Source: Pedobacter sp. UBA4863
Lineage (GTDB): Bacteria > Bacteroidota > Bacteroidia > Sphingobacteriales > Sphingobacteriaceae
Reading direction: 5' to 3'
DNA length: 28,546 bases
Assembly: GCF_002399615.1 (NCBI RefSeq)
Contig: NZ_DHDZ01000020.1
Coordinates: 8,848 to 37,393, forward strand
Position 1 is the stretch's first letter, and every line of letters starts with the position of its first letter. Positions 23,262 to 28,546 of this stretch are shown one piece after another. The notes below the pieces were generated by a model. That model saw nothing but the letters and a program-made list of their open reading frames with translations, searched no databases and was not told the origin of the DNA. The position numbers were made by a program, and so were the translations under genes.

Positions 23262-23528
23262 TTAAGGAAATAGTTTGTAGATTTCTTTACGATGAAGTAC
23301 TCTCTCAAAAATGAGTGTTTCTTCTTCAAGTTTTATACCTACCCGGTAATTTCCAAATCTAATTTTATAATAATGTTGGTAGCCTGAAAGTTTTTCAAGC
23401 TTGTTAAGCTCGATAGAGCTTGTATATTGGTTAATATCTTCAAATACGAAATTTTCAATCTTTTCTCTATCTTTTTTGGGGAGTGAGGAAAGGTCTTTAA
23501 GAAATTTCTTGTTGTATTGAACAACCAT
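23262..23528 (-). CDS. RelE/ParE-superfamily toxin
   Basis: An 88-residue basic protein with the RelE-type toxin pattern: an N-terminal helical pair (KKFLKDLSSLPKKDREKIEN, residues 7-26), then the beta sheet YYKIRFGNYRVGIKLEEETL (about 53-72) and the C-terminal VLHRKEIYKLFP. Such toxins usually cleave mRNA at the ribosome. Its ATG (23528) directly abuts the stop codon of the antitoxin gene, the usual antitoxin-first order. The C-terminal Arg, Lys and Tyr are compatible with an active enzyme, but activity cannot be judged here. It is inserted between ftsY and rimO. Confidence 0.88.
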   Translation of the reverse strand: MVVQYNKKFLKDLSSLPKKDREKIENFVFEDINQYTSSIELNKLEKLSGYQHYYKIRFGNYRVGIKLEEETLIFERVLHRKEIYKLFP

Positions 23529-23738
23529 TTATTTCTTTTGTAAGTTGCGATAGTATGTTAAAGCATCTTCTTTAAGCAAATTATCATTTACATGGTTTTG
23601 CTTCATTAATTCAGCAAAATTTATGTCTTCTTTTTCTTCTTTGCTTAAAATTTGTGATGATAGGCCCATTTTCTCAGCTAACTCTTTAAGTAGAGAAATA
23701 TCTTTCTTATTATCAGTATGTATAATGATACTTGCCAT
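23529..23738 (-). CDS. Cognate antitoxin of the RelE-type toxin
   Basis: A 69-residue protein starting MASIIIHTDNKKDISLLKEL, with a short beta strand, a helix, and an acidic middle (SKEEKEDINFAEL). The C-terminal part (residues about 48-69) is a helix that could cover the toxin. It was not matched to a named antitoxin family; the call rests on size, composition and direct abutment to the toxin. A complete Bacteroidota promoter precedes it: TTTG (minus, 23775-23772), 21 bases, then TAATTTTG (23750-23743). The ATG begins only 5 bases after the box, so the TA mRNA is predicted to be leaderless or nearly so. Confidence 0.75.
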   Translation of the reverse strand: MASIIIHTDNKKDISLLKELAEKMGLSSQILSKEEKEDINFAELMKQNHVNDNLLKEDALTYYRNLQKK

Positions 23739-23742
23739 AGTA

Positions 23743-23775
23743 CAAAATTAACTATTTAAACAACGAATTCACAAA
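23743..23775 (-). promoter_or_regulatory. Toxin-antitoxin promoter inside the ftsY 3' end
   Basis: On the minus strand TTTG (23775-23772), a 21-base spacer and TAATTTTG (23750-23743) fit the -33/-7 consensus exactly. The -33 element lies within ftsY coding sequence. Confidence 0.7.
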
Positions 23776-24714
23776 CTCTTTCTTGTCGAACAATTGTAAA
23801 TCGTCCATTTTTTCTCCCACACCAATATACTTTACCGGAATTTTAAACTGATCGGAGATACCAATAACCACACCGCCTTTAGCTGTTCCATCTAATTTTG
23901 TAATGGCTAGGGCGTTTACATCGGTTGCTTCGGTAAACTGTTTGCACTGTTCAAAAGCATTTTGTCCAGTAGAACCATCTAGTACTAATAAAATCTCGTG
24001 AGGTGCATTAGGTACTATCTTTTGCATTACATTTTTGATTTTACCAAGCTCGTTCATCAATCCAACCTTATTATGTAAACGGCCAGCAGTATCAATAATT
24101 ACCACATCTTCTTTGTTGGCAACAGCCGATTGTAAGGTGTCGAAAGCAACCGAAGCAGGATCGGAACCCATGGCTTGCGCTACCACACGTACACCAACAC
24201 GTTCGCCCCAAAGTTTAATTTGGTCAACAGCAGCGGCACGGAAAGTATCGGCAGCGCCAAGTACTACGCTTAAGTTTTCTTTTTTCAGCTTATGGGCCAG
24301 TTTGCCAATGGTGGTGGTTTTGCCAACACCGTTTACGCCAACTACCATAATTACATAAGGTTTATGGTCGCCATATTCGAAATTTCTAAAATCATTGCTG
24401 TTGTTTTCAGCTAGTAACAACTGAATTTCATCACGCAAAAGATGGTTTAGTTCAGTAGTAGAAAGATACTTGTCTTTTGCTACACGTTCCTGAATTCTAT
24501 CGATAATTTTTAGCGTAGTGCTAACGCCTACGTCAGAAGTTACCAAAACTTCCTCCAAATTATCCAATACATCATCATCTACCGTAGATTTTCCGGCAAC
24601 AGCTTTGGTTAGTTTACTAAAAAATCCCTCTTTGGTTTTTTCTAGTCCTTTATCTAGCGCTTCCTGAGCTTCAGGTGCGGTTTCTTTCTTCTTAAAAAAA
24701 TCGAATAAACCCAT
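23752..24714 (-). CDS. ftsY: Signal recognition particle receptor FtsY
   Basis: A 320-residue SRP-family GTPase, the membrane-associated receptor that docks SRP-ribosome complexes for co-translational insertion. It begins with an amphipathic MGLFDFFKKK, then a short acidic stretch, the four-helix N domain (about 25-105) and the G domain: P-loop GVNGVGKTT (126-134), DTFRAAA (156-162), DTAGR (208-212) and TKLDGTAKGG (about 267-276). The A domain is very short, as in other Bacteroidota. I chose ATG 24714; an in-frame ATG at 24738 lies inside a terminator hairpin and would add eight residues before the conserved MGLFDFF. Neighbours are the ribosomal-protein unit upstream and the inserted TA pair downstream. 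Confidence 0.97.
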   Translation of the reverse strand: MGLFDFFKKKETAPEAQEALDKGLEKTKEGFFSKLTKAVAGKSTVDDDVLDNLEEVLVTSDVGVSTTLKIIDRIQERVAKDKYLSTTELNHLLRDEIQLLLAENNSNDFRNFEYGDHKPYVIMVVGVNGVGKTTTIGKLAHKLKKENLSVVLGAADTFRAAAVDQIKLWGERVGVRVVAQAMGSDPASVAFDTLQSAVANKEDVVIIDTAGRLHNKVGLMNELGKIKNVMQKIVPNAPHEILLVLDGSTGQNAFEQCKQFTEATDVNALAITKLDGTAKGGVVIGISDQFKIPVKYIGVGEKMDDLQLFDKKEFVNSLFK

Positions 24715-24720
24715 AGTTTG

Positions 24721-24760
24721 ATAAAATAAAAAAGCCATTCCGTTAGTACGGAACGGCCTT
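24721..24760 (-). terminator. Rho-independent terminator of rpmB-rpmG-DUF4295
   Basis: On the minus strand GCCGTTCCGT (24757-24748) and ACGGAATGGC (24743-24734) pair fully in RNA (one G-U) around an ACTA loop, followed by TTTTTTATTTTAT. It sits just upstream of the ftsY start, so ftsY needs read-through or its own promoter. Confidence 0.85.
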
Positions 24761-24780
24761 AAGCTATTCTTTGAATATTG

Positions 24781-24945
24781 TTATTTGCCGTTTGCAGCAG
24801 CAATAGCATCTTTAATGTGATCGTTGTGAACAATTGATTCTTTGAATGAATAAGCACCAGTTTTTGGCGACTTAACCATAGTGATCACTTTTGAATATTC
24901 TTTACCTGTACCTGTTTTAAGGGTTGCAACTACTTTCTTTGCCAT
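24781..24945 (-). CDS. DUF4295 small basic protein
   Basis: A 54-residue protein, MAKKVVATLKTGTGKEYSKV at the start and ending AIAAANGK. It matches the DUF4295 family, a short conserved Bacteroidota protein that regularly follows rpmB and rpmG. It is lysine-rich and compact, which suits a ribosome-associated protein; that role is inferred from synteny, not shown. Start ATG 24945, stop TAA 24781, followed by a strong terminator. It lies 89 bases after rpmG on the same strand. Confidence 0.92.
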   Translation of the reverse strand: MAKKVVATLKTGTGKEYSKVITMVKSPKTGAYSFKESIVHNDHIKDAIAAANGK

Positions 24946-25034
24946 GTTTTTTAATGTTAATGAGAGAATGTGATAATTAGCAAATTAGATAATTAATGTA
25001 TATCGTTTTTGCCCTACACTTTCCACCTTAATCC

Positions 25035-25217
25035 TTACTTAATTTCCTTGTGTACGGTTACTTTCTTTAAAACCGGGTTGTATTTTTTCAACTCTAAACG
25101 CTCAGTAGTGTTTTTACGGTTTTTAGTAGAGATATATCTAGACATACCAGGCATACCACTTGTTTTATGCTCTGTGCACTCTAAAATAACTTGAACTCTG
25201 TTACCTTTTTTTGCCAT
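25035..25217 (-). CDS. rpmG: 50S ribosomal protein L33
   Basis: A 60-residue ribosomal protein of the large subunit, MAKKGNRVQVILECTEHK at the start and ending KKVTVHKEIK. Only one cysteine (Cys14) is present, so the paired CxxC zinc ligands of the C+ form are missing; this is the zinc-independent form, usual in Bacteroidota. It is part of the minus-strand unit rpmB-rpmG-DUF4295. Start ATG 25217. Confidence 0.97.
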   Translation of the reverse strand: MAKKGNRVQVILECTEHKTSGMPGMSRYISTKNRKNTTERLELKKYNPVLKKVTVHKEIK

Positions 25218-25255
25218 TTCTTTATCTATTTATACCGAAAATCGGTAAATGTTTA

Positions 25256-25489
25256 TTACAAATATCCTTTTTTCATGAAACGATTAATCGCTTCAGAAAC
25301 ACCAATTTTATTGATGGTTTTAATAGCCGAAGTAGATACTTTTAGTGTTATCCAACGATCTTCTTCAGGGATATAAAATTTCTGAAGTTGTAGGTTAGGA
25401 TAAAACTTGCGCTTAGTTTTAACGTTCGAGTGAGAAACGTTATGTCCTTTCATCGCGGTTTTTCCTGTTAAATCACAAACTCTTGACAT
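25256..25489 (-). CDS. rpmB: 50S ribosomal protein L28
   Basis: A 77-residue large-subunit ribosomal protein with the family pattern MSRVCDLTGKTAMKGHNVSH (1-20), NVKTKRKFYPNLQ and the C-terminal VSTSAIKTINKIG. It leads the rpmB-rpmG-DUF4295 unit, with 38 bases to rpmG. A -33/-7 promoter is recognisable upstream (TTG, 20 bases, GATATTTG). The leader of about 45 bases contains three degenerate heptads (AACAAAT type) close to the start codon. Start ATG 25489. Confidence 0.97.
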   Translation of the reverse strand: MSRVCDLTGKTAMKGHNVSHSNVKTKRKFYPNLQLQKFYIPEEDRWITLKVSTSAIKTINKIGVSEAINRFMKKGYL

Positions 25490-25496
25490 GACTTTA

Positions 25497-25517
25497 TTTT
25501 GTTATTTGTTATTCGTC
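25497..25517. repeat. Short heptad array in the rpmB leader
   Basis: Three adjacent 7-base units, TTTTGTT, ATTTGTT and ATTCGTC on the plus strand (AACAAAA, AACAAAT, GACGAAT on the coding strand), lie 8-28 bases upstream of the rpmB start. Confidence 0.45.
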
Positions 25518-25540
25518 GCTTAATTCTTTTTAAGAGCCTG

Positions 25541-25571
25541 CAAATATCTGAATAATTTTTCTAATCATCAA
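25541..25571 (-). promoter_or_regulatory. Promoter of the rpmB-rpmG-DUF4295 unit
   Basis: On the minus strand TTG (25571-25569), a 20-base spacer, and GATATTTG (25548-25541), one mismatch from TAnnTTTG. Confidence 0.65.
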
Positions 25572-25637
25572 GTGTACTGCCAAAATATTTTTAGATATTT
25601 TTAAACTGTTTAAATTTCTTATTCATAAAACACAGCT

Positions 25638-25722
25638 GACATGTTGAGCCTGTCGAAACATTCTTCGATAGGTAGTCTTCAACTACTTGTTCCGATTTAT
25701 GGGAAAGCTCAGATTGACAAAG
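25638..25722. repeat. Dispersed hairpin repeat fragment
   Basis: CCTGTCGAA (25649-25657) and TTCGATAGG (25664-25672) form a hairpin with one mismatch within ATGTTGAGCCTGTCGAAACA, a motif I recognise as a common Bacteroidota intergenic repeat. The tail (GGGAAAGCTCAGATTGACA) shares blocks with the MITE at 21760-21879. Confidence 0.5.
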
Positions 25723-25796
25723 AAAAAAAAATCACTGAAATTTAAACAGTTTCTTTATTTGGTACTTAAAATACTTGAAAGCTTAACGATTAACAG

Positions 25797-26002
25797 GAAA
25801 GGACAATGCCTTCTTGTAAGGAGATAAACGGTTCGTTAGAACGGGTATTTTTTTGAAAAATACTAACTTTTAGGTATTCCAAATATGGGTGGGGCGGTTT
25901 AGTTTTGTAAGGTTTTTTAAAAATTCTAACCCTTGTAAGACATTCTAACTAAGTTGTCAGCTCTAACTTGGCCCACTTATAAAAATAGGTGGGTTTTTTT
26001 TT
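25797..26002 (+). ncRNA. Candidate small RNA or acs leader ending in a terminator
   Basis: No gene is seen between 25490 and 26151, yet a strong plus-strand terminator ends at 26002. Upstream of it lie a hairpin GTATTTTT/AAAAATAC (25845-25852, 25856-25863), three TTGTAAG motifs (25814, 25905, 25933), three TCTAAC motifs 18-19 bases apart (25925, 25944, 25962) and a perfect -7 box TAGTTTTG (25900-25907) that would give a transcript of about 90 bases. A 16-codon frame (25806-25856) starts after AGGAAAGGA. It could be an independent sRNA or an attenuated acs leader. The family is not recognised. Confidence 0.35.
25972..26002 (+). terminator. Strong orphan Rho-independent terminator
   Basis: CCCACTTAT (25972-25980) and ATAGGTGGG (25985-25993) pair over nine positions (one G-U) around an AAAA loop, followed by nine T. 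There is no plus-strand gene upstream to explain it. The 150 bases from here to acs show nothing recognisable. Confidence 0.85.
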
Positions 26003-26151
26003 GTCAGTTTTTTTTAGAGGCATTGTGCTTGTTAATCATGGGGGTATTATTGAAAACTTGTTTGTAAAATTGAGACGATTTTGATGTTTTTATCGTATTT
26101 AATTATTTAATTTAGCAATTTCACAATCCAAAACCTATTATAAGATATACT

Positions 26152-28047
26152 ATGCAAATCAAATCTTTTGAGCAGTATGAAGAAAGCTACAAAAAAAGTA
26201 TTGAAAATCCAGAGCAGTTTTGGGGCGAAGTAGCCCAAAATTTTCAATGGAGAAAGCCTTGGTACAAAGTGCTTTCGTGGAATTTTGAACAACCAGAAAT
26301 TAAGTGGTTCGAAGGAGCTAAGCTTAACATTACCGAGAATTGTTTAGACAGGCATTTAGTGCATAATGCAGATAAACCTGCAATTATTTGGGAACCGAAT
26401 AACCCAGATCAAGATAGTGTAACCTTAACTTATAAAATGTTGCACGAACGCGTTTGCCGTTTTGCCAATGTTTTAAAGAGAAATGGTGCGCAAAAAGGCG
26501 ACCGTATATGTATCTATATGCCAATGGTGCCAGAGTTGGCTATTGCTGTGTTGGCTTGTGCCCGTATTGGAGCGGTGCATTCGGTTATATTTGGGGGCTT
26601 TTCTGCGAAGTCTATTGCCGATAGAATTAACGACTCCCAGTGTAAATTGGTGGTAACTGCCGATGGCGTGTATCGTGGCGAAAAACCAATTCCGTTGAAA
26701 GAGGTAATTGACGATGCGCTAATTGGTTGCCCTACCGTAGAAAGGGTAGTTGTACTTACGCACGTTAGAACACCGGTAAGTATGCTTAAAGGCAGAGATG
26801 TGTGGTGGGAAGATGAAGTAAAGCACGTAAGTGCCGTTTGCGAAGCCGAAGAAATGGACGCAGAAGACCTCCTGTTCATTCTATATACTTCTGGTTCTAC
26901 CGGGAAGCCTAAAGGGGTAGTGCATACCTGCGGGGGCTATATGGTTTATGCAGGTTATACCTTTACTAACGTATTTAATTATCAGCCAGATGAAGTTTAT
27001 TTTTGTACGGCAGATATTGGCTGGATTACCGGTCACTCTTATATTGTTTACGGGCCGCTTTCGCAAGGTGCTACCTCATTAATTTTCGAAGGTGTGCCAA
27101 CCTATCCTACACCATCACGCTTTTGGGATATTGTAGAGAAGCACAAGGTGAACATTCTTTATACGGCACCAACGGCCATACGTTCGTTAATGAGTTTTGG
27201 CGATGCGCCATTAGTAGGAAAAGATTTAAGCTCTTTAAGGGTTTTAGGCTCGGTAGGCGAACCAATTAATGAAGAGGCTTGGCATTGGTACGATGATAAA
27301 ATTGGTAAAAATAAAGCACCAATTGTAGATACTTGGTGGCAAACAGAAAATGGCGGCATCATGATTTCGCCAATTGCTACTGTTACCAAAACAAAGCCTA
27401 GTTTTGCCACTTTGCCTTTGCCTGGGGTACAGCCAGTTTTAGTTGACGAAAATGGCAAGGTGCTAGAAGGCAATAACGTGAGTGGTAACTTATGTATTAA
27501 GTTTCCTTGGCCGGGCATGTTGCGCACCACTTATGGCGACCATGAACGCTGCCGCCAAACTTATTTCTCTACCTATCCGGGCATGTATTTTACAGGCGAC
27601 GGTTGTTTAAGAGATGAGGATGGCTATTACAGAATTACTGGAAGAGTAGATGATGTATTGAACGTTTCTGGCCATAGAATTGGTACTGCAGAGGTAGAAA
27701 ATGCCATTAACATGCACTCCGGTGTGGTAGAAAGTGCGGTAGTTGGCTATCCTCACGATGTTAAAGGACAAGGTATTTACGCCTTTATCATTTATCCAAA
27801 CCACCACCAAGACGCAGACTTAACCAAGAAAGATATTTTGCAAACCGTTACCAGGGTAATTGGTGCTATTGCTAAACCAGATAAGATATTATTTGTAACA
27901 GGCTTGCCAAAAACCAGATCGGGTAAAATTATGCGTCGAATTTTAAGGAAAATTGCTGAAGGAGAAACCACAAACTTGGGAGATACCTCTACTTTGTTAG
28001 ATCCAGCGGTGGTTGATGAAATTATCGAAGCGACGAAAAAAGCTTAA
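26152..28047 (+). CDS. acs: Acetyl-CoA synthetase (acetate-CoA ligase)
   Basis: A 631-residue adenylate-forming enzyme that activates acetate to acetyl-AMP and then acetyl-CoA. The phosphate-binding loop YTSGSTGKPKG is at 245-255, DTWWQTENGG follows in the middle, then YFTGDGCLRDEDGYYRITGR with the hinge Asp, VDDVLNVSGHRIGTAEVE, and the catalytic lysine Lys592 in GLPKTRSGKIMRR, the residue acetylated in well-studied Acs proteins. The WF/W-rich N-terminus (QFWGEVAQNFQWRKPW) is typical of Acs rather than other acyl-CoA synthetases. Start ATG 26152. It is monocistronic, with a terminator after it and a possible attenuated leader before it. Confidence 0.97.
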   Translation: MQIKSFEQYEESYKKSIENPEQFWGEVAQNFQWRKPWYKVLSWNFEQPEIKWFEGAKLNITENCLDRHLVHNADKPAIIWEPNNPDQDSVTLTYKMLHERVCRFANVLKRNGAQKGDRICIYMPMVPELAIAVLACARIGAVHSVIFGGFSAKSIADRINDSQCKLVVTADGVYRGEKPIPLKEVIDDALIGCPTVERVVVLTHVRTPVSMLKGRDVWWEDEVKHVSAVCEAEEMDAEDLLFILYTSGSTGKPKGVVHTCGGYMVYAGYTFTNVFNYQPDEVYFCTADIGWITGHSYIVYGPLSQGATSLIFEGVPTYPTPSRFWDIVEKHKVNILYTAPTAIRSLMSFGDAPLVGKDLSSLRVLGSVGEPINEEAWHWYDDKIGKNKAPIVDTWWQTENGGIMISPIATVTKTKPSFATLPLPGVQPVLVDENGKVLEGNNVSGNLCIKFPWPGMLRTTYGDHERCRQTYFSTYPGMYFTGDGCLRDEDGYYRITGRVDDVLNVSGHRIGTAEVENAINMHSGVVESAVVGYPHDVKGQGIYAFIIYPNHHQDADLTKKDILQTVTRVIGAIAKPDKILFVTGLPKTRSGKIMRRILRKIAEGETTNLGDTSTLLDPAVVDEIIEATKKA

Positions 28048-28070
28048 AAAATTATTTGCATTTATTAATT

Positions 28071-28100
28071 AAAGGTCAGCGAGAGCTGGCCTTTTTTGTT
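28071..28100 (+). terminator. Rho-independent terminator of acs
   Basis: AAAGGTCAGC (28071-28080) pairs fully in RNA (one U-G) with GCTGGCCTTT (28085-28094) around a GAGA tetraloop, followed by more T. Confidence 0.9.
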
Positions 28101-28257
28101 TAACTTTTAAAAACATAATTGCCGATAACTTGTTCCTTTTAAGCAATTGGGTAGTAAATATCCAACGGTAAGCAGGTCTTTTTTAGCATAGAAAATGCCA
28201 AGCTTGCTTATTAGCTATTAGTCTATTGTTAAACAACTTTTAAATAAAGGATAAATT

Positions 28258-28443
28258 ATGGATAAGTTAGAATTAAAAGGAAAATGGAATGAGTTGAAAG
28301 GCAAGGTTAAGCAAGCCTATGCAGATTTAACAGATGATGATTTGAAATACGAAGAGGGAAAAGACGATGAATTGTTGGGTAGGCTACAGCAGAAAACCGG
28401 AAAAGGAAGAGATGAACTGGTGAAATGGATCAAATCATTATAA
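28258..28443 (+). CDS. CsbD family stress-response protein
   Basis: A 61-residue charged helical protein of the CsbD family: MDKLELKGKWNELKGKVKQA, then YADLTDDDLKYEEGKDDELL and a C-terminal QQKTGKGRDELVKWI. Family members are general-stress proteins of unknown biochemical role. The start ATG 28258 is preceded by AAAGGATAAATT, a purine-rich stretch unusual here and a plausible ribosome-binding site. It has its own transcript after the acs terminator; no exact -7 box was found in the 157-base gap. Confidence 0.9.
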   Translation: MDKLELKGKWNELKGKVKQAYADLTDDDLKYEEGKDDELLGRLQQKTGKGRDELVKWIKSL

Positions 28444-28523
28444 GAAACGGTTTAAGTGCTCTTTAATAGCTAGCGGTAATTAGAAAACGGGTTTTTCAGG
28501 CTAACTTTAGAGAGAAGTAAAAC

Positions 28524-28546
28524 AAAAGGGGCTGTCTCAAAAGTAG
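28524..28546. repeat. Possible tip of a further MITE/IS at the window edge
   Basis: AGGGGCTGTCTCAAAAGTAG at the very end resembles the terminal repeat of the element at 21760 (AGAGGGTGTCCAAAAAG) and ends of Bacteroidota mobile elements. It is cut by the window edge. Confidence 0.35.

Noticed and set aside
24715..24738. Longer ftsY start at 24738
   Set aside because: It falls inside a terminator hairpin and precedes the conserved MGLFDFF start.
28208..28228. Heptad array upstream of csbD
   Set aside because: Only TTATTAG and CTATTAG agree; the third unit does not, so chance is likely in this AT-rich gap.

Overview
The window is chromosomal DNA of a Bacteroidota bacterium, most likely Sphingobacteriaceae (Pedobacter-like). 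Support: AT-rich coding DNA, almost no Shine-Dalgarno sites, several promoters of the Bacteroidota type (TTTG/TTG at -33, TAnnTTTG at -7), the syntenic block rpmB-rpmG-DUF4295-ftsY-rimO, a DUF3467 gene after rpoC, and dispersed palindromic intergenic repeats of the kind seen in these genomes. The genus is inference; no database search was possible.

Layout. 1-3234 is the 3' three quarters of rpoC, closed by a strong terminator. 3324-5746 holds a lipoprotein, a DUF3467 protein, a cupin protein and an acyl-CoA desaturase. A DEAD-box RNA helicase converges on the desaturase through a bidirectional terminator whose loop holds what looks like a 44-bp remnant of an insertion sequence. 7428-16953 is a heme-biosynthesis locus: hemA, a fused hemC-hemD, hemB, hemL, then a tightly packed unit of histidine kinase, response regulator, TPR membrane protein and hemE, then hemJ. 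Together these take glutamyl-tRNA to uroporphyrinogen III and coproporphyrinogen III, and add a protoporphyrinogen oxidase; coproporphyrinogen oxidase and ferrochelatase are not here. The two-component pair shares a transcription unit with hemE, so regulation of heme supply is a reasonable hypothesis.

17073-20951 holds a predicted outer-membrane protein, an Ldh_2-type dehydrogenase and BshC (bacillithiol synthesis). 21012-21750 is a divergent XRE regulator/lipoprotein pair with a 16-bp palindromic operator candidate. 21760-21904 is a pair of interleaved repeat elements. 21914-25489 (minus strand) is the rpmB-rpmG-DUF4295-ftsY-rimO block with a RelE-type toxin-antitoxin pair inserted between ftsY and rimO. 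A 660-bp gene-free stretch follows, with a repeat and an orphan terminator suggesting a small RNA or leader, then acs (acetyl-CoA synthetase) and a CsbD-like protein. The window ends in what may be the tip of another mobile repeat.

The most unusual pattern is a set of degenerate tandem arrays, all with a 7-bp period, next to rhlE, hemB, hemL (both sides) and rpmB, mostly directly upstream of start codons. The hemB-hemL gap carries two such arrays in inverted orientation that can fold on each other. No rRNA, tRNA or CRISPR array was seen.
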